Source: Streptomyces sp. NRRL S-455
GTDB taxonomy: Bacteria; Actinomycetota; Actinomycetes; Streptomycetales; Streptomycetaceae
NCBI RefSeq assembly: GCF_000717875.1
Contig: NZ_JOCT01000030.1
Span: 1-64,000 of the forward strand
Reading direction: 5' to 3'
DNA: 64,000 bases
The translations under genes and the position numbers were made by a program. The notes beneath the pieces were generated by a model. That model made no database searches. It had not been told where the DNA came from and saw only the letters and a program-made list of their open reading frames with translations. Shown here in pieces: positions 1-9,600 of the stretch. Within the stretch, counting starts at the first letter, position 1. Each line of letters starts with the position of its first letter.

Positions 1-1
1 C

Positions 2-358
2 GGCCGCTGCCTGACCGTCCCCGGCGCCGGCACCACCAACGGCACCCAGACCCAACTCTGGGACTGCACCGGCGCAGCCGGCCAGACCTGGACCTACACG
101 ACCGGCAGACAACTGACCGTCCACGGCGACAAGTGCCTCGACGCCAGCGGACGCGGCACCACCAACGGCACCCCGGTCATCATCTGGGACTGCAACGGCC
201 AGAACAACCAGCAATGGAACGTCAACACCGACGGCACCATCACCGGCGTCCACTCCGGACTGTGCCTCGACGCCAACGCCGGCGGCACCGCCAACGGCAC
301 CAGGACCATCCTCTGGTCCTGCAACGGCGGCACCAACCAGCAGTGGAGCCGTCGTTGA
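2..358 (+). CDS. C-terminal end of a secreted ricin-type beta-trefoil lectin protein (5' end outside window)
   Basis: The window opens inside a gene; 118 codons remain before TGA. The visible part is two and a half ricin-B repeats, with repeated CLD(A/V) starts, NGT turns and QxW ends (GQTW, NQQW, NQQW). In actinomycetes such a domain is usually the C-terminal carbohydrate-binding part of a secreted glycoside hydrolase or other wall- or polymer-degrading enzyme, but the catalytic part lies outside, so the enzyme class is unknown. It is convergent with the lectin module at 498-808, and the two end at a shared hairpin. Its DNA is clearly different from the two nearly identical lectin modules on the other strand. 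Confidence 0.85.
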   Translation, partial: GRCLTVPGAGTTNGTQTQLWDCTGAAGQTWTYTTGRQLTVHGDKCLDASGRGTTNGTPVIIWDCNGQNNQQWNVNTDGTITGVHSGLCLDANAGGTANGTRTILWSCNGGTNQQWSRR

Positions 359-446
359 GTGGCAAAGCCGTCCTTCTGCCCGCCGAACAGAGAAAGCCGT
401 ACACCGGCCTGGCCGTCGGTCGACCCGGTGTTCGTTCGTAGAACTC

Positions 447-481
447 GGAAGGGCCACCGCACCGTGGCAGGTGGCCCTTCC
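447..481. terminator. Bidirectional terminator hairpin between convergent lectin genes
   Basis: A perfect 12-bp inverted repeat (arms 447-458 and 470-481, GGAAGGGCCACC and its complement) lies between the stop of the plus-strand gene (358) and the stop of the minus-strand lectin module (498). There is no long T-run, as is usual in high-GC actinomycetes. Confidence 0.75.
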
Positions 482-497
482 AGCGTGCCGCGTCAGC

Positions 498-808
498 TCA
501 GGCGGGGGGCAGGGTCCATTTCTGGTTGGCTCCGCCGTGGCAGGTCCACAGGTGCACGAGGGTGCCGTCCGACGAGTTGGCGCCCGATACGTCCAGGCAC
601 TTGCCCGACCGCGGGTTCCGCAGCGACCCGTCCGGGGCCGCCTGCCAGTTCTGGTTGGCGCCACCGTTGCAGGACCACAACTGGACTCTCGCCCCGTCCG
701 CCGTGCCACTGCCGCTGACGTCCAGGCACTTGCCCAACGCCTTGAGCGTCGACCCCGGCGTCACCGTCCACCGCTGCCCCGCCGAGCCCGTACACGACGA
801 GATCTGCA
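498..808 (-). pseudogene. Ricin-type lectin module A, out of frame with the ThuA-DUF1080 gene
   Basis: This frame encodes the end of one ricin repeat (QISSCTG, GQRW) followed by two complete repeats (GKCLDVSG, NQNW; GKCLDVSG, NQKW) and stops at 498. It continues directly from the ThuA gene, but the reading frame is shifted by -1 (equivalently +2). The first repeat lacks its beginning, so the module is truncated at its 5' side as well as frameshifted. No credible start or ribosome-binding site of its own is visible. It would be translated only after a frameshift or if the sequence holds an error. See the matching module at 2026-2330. Confidence 0.75.
507..808. repeat. 302-bp direct repeat, copy A (lectin module)
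   Basis: By eye this segment aligns without gaps to 2029-2330. I count 8 mismatches in 302 positions, about 97% identity. Similarity stops abruptly at 808/2330, at the sequence GATCTGCA on the plus strand, where the two upstream genes differ completely. Confidence 0.9.
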
Positions 809-1996
809 GCCATTGAGCCAGACCTGGAGCCGCTCGCCCTCCACCAGCAACTCGAAGGCGTTCCACTCGCCCGGTGGGTTGAGCGCCGCGTCCCGGGCAG
901 CCGTGTCCGGGGCTTTGACGGCGTAGATCGACCCAGTCGTGCGGTCAGGCGCGTCGGTGGCGTCGATCTGGACCTCATAGCCGTTGTTCAGTGCCGACGA
1001 CGGGTCGCTCGACGGTGGGAAGCCCACGATCACGCCGGAGTTGTCGTCACCGGGCATCTTCCAGTCCAGCTTCAGCGAGTAGTTCGTGAACTGCCGGGCG
1101 CTGTACCAGAGCATGCCCATGCCGCCGTGCGAGGCGAGGGTGGCGTCCGAGTTGGTGAAGCCGCCCGGGCCGGCCTGCGACCAGCCGGTGGTCGAGCCGT
1201 TGTAGAGGGTCGTATAGCCGGTCTCGGGCCGGCAGTCGGCCTTGGTCCGGCCTGCCGCGTACCGGATGCCGCCGAGCAGGTGCGCCCGGAACGCCGGCTC
1301 CGCGTACGACGCCTGGCTGTGCCCGCCGCCGGTGTAGAAGGACCGGCCCCCCGAGTAGCTCTTGCACCACGTGTGCGGGTGGTCGGCGCCCATCGAGCCG
1401 CCCGAGTACGACGACTCGTCCAGCGTGGTGAGCACGCGCGCGGTGGTACGGGGGTTGGTCCGGAAGTTGTACCACTCATCGGTGCGGGTCCAAGTCTGCG
1501 GCAGGTGGGCGGTCGCCGCGTGCGCCCGCCCCTCCACCTTGACGTCGGCCTGCTGGACAGCGGGGTGCGAGGCGAAGTAGGCGCCGACCAGGTCGCCGTA
1601 GAACGGCCAGTTGTACTCCGTGTCCGCGGCCGAGTGGACGCCGACGAAGCCGCCGCCCGATCCGATGTACGACTGGAACGCCGCCTGCTGGGCCTCGTTC
1701 AGAACGTCGCCGGTGGTGTTGAGGAAGACCACCGCCTCGTAACGGCTCAGGTTGCTCGTGGTGAAGTGGTTGCCGTCCTCCGTGGCCGTCACCGTGAAAC
1801 TGTTCGCCGCGCCGAGGTCGCGGACGGCCTGGATCCCTGCCGGGATCGAGTCGTGCCGGAAACCGGCCGTCTTGGAGAACACGAGGACGTCGTAGGACGT
1901 GTCCGCGGCATTGACGGGGCTGGGCTGCCCGAGGAGGGCCAGGGTGGCGAGTGTCGCGGCCGCCCCACCAAGCAGCGTTCGGGGTTGTCTGCGCAT
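761..1996 (-). CDS. Secreted ThuA-like / DUF1080 (3-keto-disaccharide hydrolase-like) protein, truncated by a frameshifted lectin junction
   Basis: 411 residues from ATG at 1996. A signal peptide (about residues 1-31) is followed by a ThuA-like glutamine-amidotransferase-fold domain (about 34-250; motifs VLVFSKTAGFRHDSI, GVHSAAD) and a DUF1080/3-keto-disaccharide hydrolase concanavalin-like domain (about 262-396; TLYNGSTTGW, DDNSGVIVGF). ThuA and DUF1080 proteins are associated with trehalose and 3-keto-sugar use. DUF1080 breaks off at VWLNG, before the expected final strands, and the frame runs into 15 foreign residues (CRSRRVRARR...) that are lectin DNA read in the wrong frame. The gene starts 29 bp after the upstream lectin stop (2026) and is probably in an operon with 2283-4688. 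Start chosen because the signal peptide follows it directly. Confidence 0.85.
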   Translation of the reverse strand: MRRQPRTLLGGAAATLATLALLGQPSPVNAADTSYDVLVFSKTAGFRHDSIPAGIQAVRDLGAANSFTVTATEDGNHFTTSNLSRYEAVVFLNTTGDVLNEAQQAAFQSYIGSGGGFVGVHSAADTEYNWPFYGDLVGAYFASHPAVQQADVKVEGRAHAATAHLPQTWTRTDEWYNFRTNPRTTARVLTTLDESSYSGGSMGADHPHTWCKSYSGGRSFYTGGGHSQASYAEPAFRAHLLGGIRYAAGRTKADCRPETGYTTLYNGSTTGWSQAGPGGFTNSDATLASHGGMGMLWYSARQFTNYSLKLDWKMPGDDNSGVIVGFPPSSDPSSALNNGYEVQIDATDAPDRTTGSIYAVKAPDTAARDAALNPPGEWNAFELLVEGERLQVWLNGCRSRRVRARRGSGGR

Positions 1997-2025
1997 GTCC
2001 GTCGCTTTCTTCCTGGTGACAGAAA

Positions 2026-2330
2026 TCAGGGCAGGGTCCATTTCTGGTTGGCTCCGCCGTGGCAGGTCCACAGGTGCACGAGGGTGCCGTCCGACGAGCT
2101 GGCGCCCGACACGTCCAGGCACTTGCCCGACTGCGGGTTCCGCAGCGACCCGTCCGGGGACGCCTGCCAGTTCTGGTTGGCGCCACCGTTGCAGGACCAC
2201 AACTGGACTTTCGCCCCGTCCGCCGTGCTGTTGCCGCTGACGTCCAGGCACTTGCCCAACGCCTTGAGCGTCGACCCCGGCGTCACCGTCCACCGCTGCC
2301 CCGCCGAGCCCGTACACGACGAGATCTGCA
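2026..2330 (-). pseudogene. Ricin-type lectin module B, out of frame with the dehydrogenase-like gene
   Basis: Same content as module A: a partial first ricin repeat (QISSCTG, GQRW) and two full repeats, ending in QKWTLP and TGA at 2026. It follows the CBM6 part of the upstream gene in the -1 frame. Here an ATG (within GCATGCAG) happens to lie in the lectin frame at the junction, but it has no ribosome-binding site. The lectin therefore looks untranslated unless a frameshift occurs. Confidence 0.75.
2029..2330. repeat. 302-bp direct repeat, copy B (lectin module)
   Basis: Partner of 507-808: same orientation, no gaps, about 97% identical by eye. The junction with unrelated upstream DNA falls at exactly the same lectin base in both copies. 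Confidence 0.9.
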
Positions 2331-4688
2331 TGCACCGGAGAGCGAGCCGCCCACGGTGGTGAAGTTCGTCCACGAGCCGGTGACCGGGACGGTGGCGGAG
2401 CCGAGGACGGTGCCGGTCGGCGAGCCGGCCCGGACCTGCAAGGTGCCGCCCGCGCCGGCTGACGACACCCGGGCGCTGAACGACGTGGCGTTGCTCAGCT
2501 TGTACGGCTCGAATGCGATCCAGTCGCCGTTCTCGATGTCACCGACGGACTTGCCGCCCTCGGCGGTCGACTTGTCGAAGGTGGCGATGCCGGACGATGT
2601 CTTGTAGTGCTCGGCCTGCCGGTGCTTCGGCTGCAGGATGTGCTGTGTGTGCGTGGTGAGTCCGGCGTTGTCTGTGTACTCGGCATCGAAGACCCCGAAT
2701 ATGTTCGCCGCGTCGTCGTGCTCACCGTCGACCGGGATGGTGATCGTGCCGGAGCAACCGGTCTTCGAGGTGATCGGGTGGCCGTGGCTGTCGTGACCGA
2801 CGATGTACGTGAGCTTGACCTTGGTGCAGTCGACCGTGCCGTCCTCCGGATCCGTCACGGTGATACGGAACGGCACGGTGTCGCCGAAAGCGAAGATCTC
2901 CCCCGCGGCGGGGCTGTTGATGGTCACGGTCGGCGCGGTGTTGCCGACGGTGATCCGCACCTCGGCGGTGCCGGTGGCACCCTGCGGGTCGCGCACGGTC
3001 AGCGTGGCCGTGTAGTTCCCGTTTGTGTTGTACGTCTTCGTCGGGTTGGCGGCGGTGGAGCTGGTGCCATCACCGAAGTTCCACGCATAGGTCAGTGCCC
3101 CACCGTCAGGGTCGGACGAGCCGGCCGAGGAGAAGGTCACGGTCAACGGCGCCGCGCCGGAGGTCCGGTTGGCGCCGGCCACCGCCGTGGGCGCCCGGTT
3201 GCCGCCGCCGACGTAGTCGAAGCGGTACAGGGCGGAGTACTGGTCGCCCTGGTACAGCCCGGCGCCGTAGTCCAGCACGTAGTAGGAGCCGTCCGGGCCG
3301 AACGCCGAGTCGATCACCTGCTTGCCGGTCCAGGGGAAGCTGTCGATGGTCCCCGGGGAGCCGTCGGCGTTGAGGTGGATCGGCTTGATCCAGCCGCGGC
3401 CGAACTCCGTGGCGAAGAACTGCCCGTCGAACGACTGCGGGAACTTCGTGGGCGAGCTGACGTCGGGGTCGTACCGGTACACCGGGCCCGCCATCGGCGA
3501 CTCCGAGCCGCCGCCGAACGCCGGCGGGCTGCCGGCGTCGCCGCCGTAACGGATCCAGGCGGCCTTGGCGGGAGGCAGCGCGCTCAAGCCAGTATTGCGG
3601 AACGAGTTGTTCGTCGGCCCGCCGGAGCAGTTGTACTTCGCGCCTGCCGTGTTGGTGGCGAAGTCCCACTCCGCGTACGTCTCGGAGCTCGTGTTCGTGC
3701 CGGTGCAGTACGGCCACCCGTAGAAGCCCGGTCCCGTGACGCGGTTGAACTCGACCTGGCCCTGCGGCCCGCGCGCCGAGGTGGCACCGGCGTCGGGGCC
3801 GTAGTCGCCGACGTAGACGATGCCGGTGGCCTTGTCCACGCTCATCCGGAACGGGTTGCGCAGGCCCATCGCGTAGATCTCCGGCCGGGTCCTGGCCGTA
3901 CCGGGCGGGAACAGGTTGCCTGCCGGGATCGAGTACGACCCGTTCTCGTTCACCTTGATCCGTAAGATCTTGCCGCGCAGGTCGTTGGTGTTGGCGGCGG
4001 TGCGCTGCGCGTCGAACGCCGGGTTGCGGTTGGCCCGCTCGTCGAGGGGGGAATATCCGGCGGACTCGAACGGGTTGGTGTCGTCGCCTGTGGACAGGTA
4101 CAGGTTGCCTGCCGCGTCGAAGTCGATGTCTCCGCCGGCGTGGCAGCAGATGCCTCGGTCGGCCGGCACGTCGAGGATGTCCACTCTGCTGGACTGGTTG
4201 AGCGTGAAGTCGGCGTTGAGCGTGAACCGGGAAAGCCGGTTGACACCCTGCCACGCCGACCAGTTGCCGCCGGTGGTCGGTGCGTCGCCTCCCGGTGTGG
4301 ACAGCGGCGGGGCGTAGTAGAGGTAGATGTGCCGGTTGGTGGCGAAACCCGGGTCGATGCCGATGCCCTGCAGGCCGTCCTCGTCGTGCGCGTATACGGG
4401 GATGCTGCCGATCACCGTGGTGGTGCCGCTCGCGTCCGTGCGGCGCACGGTCCCGTTGCGAGCGGTGTGCAGCACCGACCGGTCGGCGAGTACGGCCAGC
4501 GACATCGGCTCACCCATCTCCGCGACCCCGCGGGCCAGTTGGACCTGCTGGAAGTCGGCGGTGTTGATCGGGTGCGCCGAGGCCGGGGTCGTACTGGACA
4601 AGGCCGCGGTGAGAGCGGCCGCGATCAGGAGCAGAGCCGAACCGATGGCCGGCCAACGCGCGAGAGCCCTCTTGATTTTCGTGACCAT
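2283..4688 (-). CDS. Secreted glucose/sorbosone dehydrogenase-like protein with PKD and partial CBM6 domains
   Basis: 801 residues from ATG at 4688, with GGAAGGGG upstream as ribosome-binding site. Order: signal peptide (1-39, ending ASAH); a beta-propeller of the glucose/sorbosone dehydrogenase family (about 40-490; motifs DIDFDAAGNLYLSTGDD, GLRNPFRMSVD, YGDPASE-like blade ends); a PKD domain (about 499-580; DPDGGALTYAWNFGDG); an Ig-like linker (VTINSPAAGEIF); and a CBM6-like carbohydrate-binding domain (about 690-785) that stops at GGSLSGA. The last 15 residues are lectin DNA in the wrong frame, identical to the tail of the ThuA gene. Family members oxidise sugars with PQQ outside the cell, though the substrate here is not readable. 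Likely first gene of a two-gene operon with the ThuA-DUF1080 gene. Confidence 0.85.
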   Translation of the reverse strand: MVTKIKRALARWPAIGSALLLIAAALTAALSSTTPASAHPINTADFQQVQLARGVAEMGEPMSLAVLADRSVLHTARNGTVRRTDASGTTTVIGSIPVYAHDEDGLQGIGIDPGFATNRHIYLYYAPPLSTPGGDAPTTGGNWSAWQGVNRLSRFTLNADFTLNQSSRVDILDVPADRGICCHAGGDIDFDAAGNLYLSTGDDTNPFESAGYSPLDERANRNPAFDAQRTAANTNDLRGKILRIKVNENGSYSIPAGNLFPPGTARTRPEIYAMGLRNPFRMSVDKATGIVYVGDYGPDAGATSARGPQGQVEFNRVTGPGFYGWPYCTGTNTSSETYAEWDFATNTAGAKYNCSGGPTNNSFRNTGLSALPPAKAAWIRYGGDAGSPPAFGGGSESPMAGPVYRYDPDVSSPTKFPQSFDGQFFATEFGRGWIKPIHLNADGSPGTIDSFPWTGKQVIDSAFGPDGSYYVLDYGAGLYQGDQYSALYRFDYVGGGNRAPTAVAGANRTSGAAPLTVTFSSAGSSDPDGGALTYAWNFGDGTSSTAANPTKTYNTNGNYTATLTVRDPQGATGTAEVRITVGNTAPTVTINSPAAGEIFAFGDTVPFRITVTDPEDGTVDCTKVKLTYIVGHDSHGHPITSKTGCSGTITIPVDGEHDDAANIFGVFDAEYTDNAGLTTHTQHILQPKHRQAEHYKTSSGIATFDKSTAEGGKSVGDIENGDWIAFEPYKLSNATSFSARVSSAGAGGTLQVRAGSPTGTVLGSATVPVTGSWTNFTTVGGSLSGACRSRRVRARRGSGGR

Positions 4689-5505
4689 GACAATGCAGTC
4701 CCCTTCCTGAACAGGTGGCTGCCAGGCTTGGGGCGCGCGCTGCCGCGCCGATGCCGTAGCGAGATGCGTCGCTTCGGCCCGCTAGGTGTGCTTCAGCAGG
4801 CCACTACGCCGAGCGGGGGCAACAGCTCGGAAACAGGAGAAGTCGATGGCTACCGCGCTGTCGGGTCACATCGACGACCGTGACGGTACACCGACAAGGC
4901 TAGAGGTCTTCAGCCCACTATGTCCATACTTCCCTCCGGACCAGCCAGGCTTTTGGTCTGTTGTGGAGCAAGTCACGAAGGGCCCGAGCCCTGTCAGGAC
5001 TCGGTGCCATCTCTCACCGGATCGGCGGGACGCAGACGGCCGAGGCCGCGGGACTCACCACGTCCTGCAGATCGCGGCCATCAGCCGCCCCCGGCGAAGG
5101 CGACCAGTTTCTTTACTGCACCGGCCCGGCCGAAGTCAGCGACGCGGCCGACCAGTCCGCGACCACCCCGGGCCCGCAAGTCCTGCACATCAGTTGGAGC
5201 GCCCGGAGCCCCGCGACGAACGAGCGGGGCGAGGACGAACGAGTTGGAGGCCGACGAGCGGCCGTCGGCGATGGAGGCCGAGGAGGCGTCACAGCGCTCT
5301 CACACAGGTCTCACCAACTGTGCGGACTCCCCCGGACTGTGAGGCCCGCTCGTGGGCCGCAGCGCGCATGCTTCTCACCTGCGCGAAGCAAGCTCCCTGC
5401 CCGCCCCTATCGCCGCTCCGGCGGGTGCCGGTGGGCCCGGCAGACGGTGGTGCCGACGTTCACGTCACGGGGGATGAGGCCCCGACGCCAGGGGCTGTCG
5501 CTCCC
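4689..5505. other. 817-bp stretch with no supportable gene
   Basis: Between the start of the dehydrogenase-like gene (4688, minus) and the stop of the LuxR-type regulator (5506, minus). Only the ribosome-binding site of the 4688 start is clear. Open frames exist on both strands but have no recognisable domain, no ribosome-binding site and poor actinomycete codon character. It may hold promoter elements and degenerate DNA. Confidence 0.5.
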
Positions 5506-6507
5506 CTACACCCAGCCGCGTTGGGAAGCCCGCATCCCCAGCTGGAACCTGCTCGCCGCACCCAGCCGCTCCTGCAGCTCGCTCACCCGCCGCCGCAGGG
5601 TCCGCAGACTCACCCCCAGATGGCGAGCCACCGCCTCGTCCTTCATTCCGGCCGCCAGCAGCCGGATCAACGTCCTCTCGGTCTCGGAGAGTTCACCCTC
5701 GGCGGCCGCCTGGCCCAGAGGCGTCGCCTGTTGCCAGGCCAGCTCGAAGAGCTTCTGCAGGGCCTCGGTCACCGCCGAGTGCCACACCACGACGGCACAG
5801 TAGCCGCCGGCCACGGAGGCGGTGAGCGGCAACAGCGCCCGGCATCCGTCGACCACCAGCAGCTTGAGCGGCACGGACGGCAACACCCGGGCCTGCTCGC
5901 CGAGTTCGACCATCCTGAAGGCGCGGGACAGCACCTTCGGATCCTCCAGGCCGGTCGCCGCGTAGATCCCGCGAGAGACGATCCCGCGGCTGAGCAGATC
6001 GGCCTGGAGATCCACCTGCGGTGCGGCCGGGGCGAGATACGGAGGTGTGTCGAAGAGGCACACCTCGCGCTCCGCGCGCGCGTACATCTCCTCCAGGCGT
6101 GCCGCGATGGCGCCCTCGCCGGAGGCCACCTCGACCAGCCGGGACGGCTCCTCGCGCAGCAGCCCCGCCTCGTAGGCGGTCGCCATCTCCTCGGCGGTGG
6201 CGGCCAGCAGCTCGGACTCCGTCTCGCGCCGCCGGATCAGCGCGCGGATCGCCACCCGGGGGTCGACCGCCCGTAACCCGCCCATGGAGTCCGGTGGTTG
6301 CAGCAGCCCGAGCGTGAGCAGCCGGTTGCAGGACTCGCGGACCCGGGCCGGGGAGGCACCGGTCAGCAACGCCCACCCGGCCGCGCCGGCGTCGGGCTGG
6401 TTGAGGACCGCCCGGTACAGCAGCTCGTCGAACGCGGAGACCCCCACCGCGGCCCAAGGGCTCGCGGCGGGGGCCTGCCCTGCCGTGTCGTATGCCATGT
6501 CCACCAT
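5506..6507 (-). CDS. LuxR-family helix-turn-helix transcriptional regulator
   Basis: 333 residues. The C-terminal 65 residues form a LuxR-type HTH (ELSETERTLIRLLAAGM, then DEAVARHLGVSLRTLRRRVSEL). The N-terminal half begins with a TrmB/MarR-like winged helix (FDELLYRAVLNQPD, LTGASPARVRESCNRLLTLGLL) followed by a domain with CLFDTPPYL and LKLLVVDGCRALLPLT. This is a common Streptomyces architecture with unknown ligand. ATG at 6507 was taken; a second in-frame ATG at 6498 is possible. It lies 97 bp downstream of the subtilase gene on the same strand but has its own upstream space, so co-transcription is uncertain. Confidence 0.8.
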   Translation of the reverse strand: MVDMAYDTAGQAPAASPWAAVGVSAFDELLYRAVLNQPDAGAAGWALLTGASPARVRESCNRLLTLGLLQPPDSMGGLRAVDPRVAIRALIRRRETESELLAATAEEMATAYEAGLLREEPSRLVEVASGEGAIAARLEEMYARAEREVCLFDTPPYLAPAAPQVDLQADLLSRGIVSRGIYAATGLEDPKVLSRAFRMVELGEQARVLPSVPLKLLVVDGCRALLPLTASVAGGYCAVVVWHSAVTEALQKLFELAWQQATPLGQAAAEGELSETERTLIRLLAAGMKDEAVARHLGVSLRTLRRRVSELQERLGAASRFQLGMRASQRGWV

Positions 6508-6604
6508 GGCTCGACACGGTAGGCGACCTTTGTTAAGGCTGTTGACAGGCCTCGGGCACCGCCCGCTTCAGGCCGATCACTTCAGGTCATCTCCTTCGTG
6601 CCGT

Positions 6605-9600
6605 CTACTTCAGACCGAACGCCCGCAGTACGGTCTGGTCGACCGCGTTGCCGTTCCGGTCGGCGGCCCGCACGCGCAGCGACACGGACTCGGCGCCCTT
6701 CGGGTGCTTGAGTTCCAGCTGGCCGCGTTTCACCCTCACCTCCTTCCAGGACGTGCCGTCGTCGTAGGAGACCCATGCCTTCAGGTCAGCGGCAGTGACG
6801 CTGCCCGACTGAGTGCGCACGGCGAGTCCGAGCGCCGACTTGCGCTTGCGGTCGACGCGGTTGAGGAGGTCCAGCCCGTCCACGCCGTAGTCGACCGAGA
6901 GCAGTGGCAGCGGCGTCCGCTGGTCCGTGTGCGCCGAGGTGAAGGACCATTCGGTGTGGGTGCCGGTGGAGTACGCGGCCCAGCCGGCGGTGCGCCGGGC
7001 GTCGAGCACGAGGCGGTACGAGGCTTTCGCCGCCGGGACGTCGAAGGTGCCGACTCCGCCGAGCGCGGTGTCGCCGACCAGCTGTCCGTCCTTGTACAGC
7101 GTGCCCTTCGCGGTGTCCTGGACGTTGTCCACCGACCCGTAGTGCTCCGGCGCCGAGTCGCTCAACTCCGGGATCGTGAAGGTGAGTTTGTCGCCGGTGC
7201 GCTGGGAGAGGCCGTACTGCTGGCTGGTCGCCGGGCGGACGACCTGGCGCAGCCAGTCCTCGGCGGGCAGCTTGCCCGCCTTGTCGAAGGTCCGCAGGGA
7301 GTTCCACTGAGGCCTGGAGGCGTTCGTGTCGGGATAGACGGCGTGCCAGATCCGGCTGTCGGAGACGTTGTAGTACTCGGTGCGCTCCGTGCCGAGTCGT
7401 ACGTTGCTGGTGGTCGCGATGTCGGCGGCCTGCCAGGGACGGAACCGGTACACGGCGTCCTTGCCCACATGACCGGCCCGGCCGGCGTGGTAGCGAACCG
7501 TCTGCCTCACCGTGTTGGAGCTGTTCAGGTTGTACGTCTGATTGGCCGAGACGGCGTCCGTCTGCGGGAACATCACGTTGTACACGTAGGGGCTGACCGC
7601 GGTGCCCTTCAGTCTCAGGTTGACCTTCTTCCCGCTCTTGAGCAGGGCCCCGAGCTTCGCTCCGTCCTCGCCGGTGGCGGTCATCAGCGGGATGGTCGCG
7701 CTCTTCACCCAGGAGATCCAGTACCCGGGCGTCTCCTGGTAGGCGAGGACGTAACCGGCCCCGGCTGCGGTGGCGTTGGCCAGTGCCTCGTCCGCCGTTG
7801 CGCCGGCGCCCACCCGGACGACCGCCACCTTGCCCTTGACGTCGAGCCCGTCGAAGTCGGCCGCGGTGCCGCTGCCCGCGTCCACCGCCCGGACCGTGCG
7901 GTCACCGCTGATCTTCACCGGGAAGCCGCTGGACGTCTGTGCGTAGTCGAGGGGCAGCGCGTACTTCTCGGGGCTGGTGACGCTCGCCGTCAGCTCCTTG
8001 GCGTACAGACGGAACTTCGAGGAGAACTCGAACATGCCCTGGGTGACCTTCTTGGTGGGCGCCACGTAGATGCGGTCGGTCCACCAGCCCTGGCTGTAGG
8101 TCAGGCCCCAGGCAGTGCCCGGGCCCTCCCGGTGCCAGTTGGTGCTGAAGCCCTGGAACTCGGAGTCCTCCTTGGTCTTCGGCTTGATCTCGACCGCCGT
8201 GCGGGCGTCGAGGACGACCTCGGTGTTCTTGCCGACCTTGATCTCCGGGTCGCCGACGACCGAGGTGGCGACCTCCAGTCCGGCCGCGTCCCTCTGCGAG
8301 ATCCAGGACGCCATGCTGTACGTACCGGCCGGCACCTTGAACGTGTAGCCGCTGCCGAGGAACCCGTGCGTCTCCGGATACGCGCCGTTCAGCTCCTGAA
8401 GCATGAAGAGCGACGCCGAGGTGGACGGCTTGCCGTCGCGGCCCACCAGCGACACCTTCAGGTCGTAGGTCTTCGCCAGCTTCTCGAAGCCGATGGCGGT
8501 GGTGACCTGGACGCCGTCGGCGCTCGCGGTGATATGGCCCGTGTACCGGCCCGTCGCCTCATCGGCCGGATCGACCGTGACGGCGACGGTGGTGGTGCCC
8601 TTCGGCGGCACGGTCACGGTGTCCGCGGTCAGCGCGGCCTCGGGGAGCGAGGAGGCGACCTTCAACTCCACCGCCTTGTCGGTGGTGTTGGTGTACGTGA
8701 TGTCCTTGCTGTCCGCCCCGGTGTCGCTCTCCTCGTATCTGCCGAAGCTCAGGGCCGGCGTCGCGAAGACACCCTGGTTGACGGCCCGTACGGCGTCCAC
8801 CCGGCCGTCGCCCTGCTCGTACACGGAGTTGACGGTGTTCTTCTTCGCGGTGCTCGCCAGCGCCTGCTTGATCTGCTGACCCGTCCAGCCGGGGTGGGCC
8901 TGGGCGACCAGCGCGGCGGCGCCGGCGACATGCGGGGTCGCCATCGACGTACCGTTCGACGTCGTGTAGTACTCGTCGACCGGTGTGCCCATGGTGGTGC
9001 CGGCCGCGCGGGCCGCGGTGATGGCCGCGCCCGGTGCGGTGATCTCCGGCTTGACCGCGGAGTCGCCGAGGCGCGGGCCGCGGCTGGAGAACGAGGCCAG
9101 CTTGTCGGACTTGTCGACGGCGCCCACCGTCAGCGCCGAGTCGGCGATGCCCGGGGTGCCCACGGTCTGCTCGGAGGGGCCTGAGTTGCCCGCCGCGATC
9201 ACGAAGAGGGTGCCGGTGGACGCGGACAGTTCGTCGACCGTCTCACTCAGTACGTCCGAGGGGCCCGAAGCCGTGCCGCCCAACGACATCGACACGATCT
9301 TCGCACCGGAGCGCGCCGCCCACTCCATGCCCGCGATGATCCAGGAGTCCTGGCCGCGACCGGTGTTGTCCAGCACCTTGCCGACCAGCAGCTCCGAGCC
9401 CGGCGCCACACCCTTGCGCTTGCCCTCCGAGGCAGCGCCCGAGCCGACGATCGTGGACGCCACATGGGTGCCGTGGCCGTGGCCGTCCCGTACCGCCTGG
9501 TCCGGCACGAAGCTCTTCGTCTCGCCGATCTTCCCGGCGAGATCCGGGTGACCGGCGTCCACGCCCGTGTCCAGGACGGCGACCTTGACGCCCTTGCCGT

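Noticed and set aside
801-815. Programmed -1 frameshift site at the lectin junctions
   Set aside because: No slippery heptamer and no clear downstream pseudoknot seen. Kept only as a remote alternative in the junction finding.
6197-9184. Open plus-strand frame of 995 codons opposite the subtilase
   Set aside because: Antisense to a gene with intact catalytic motifs. Composition is typical of GC-rich shadow frames.
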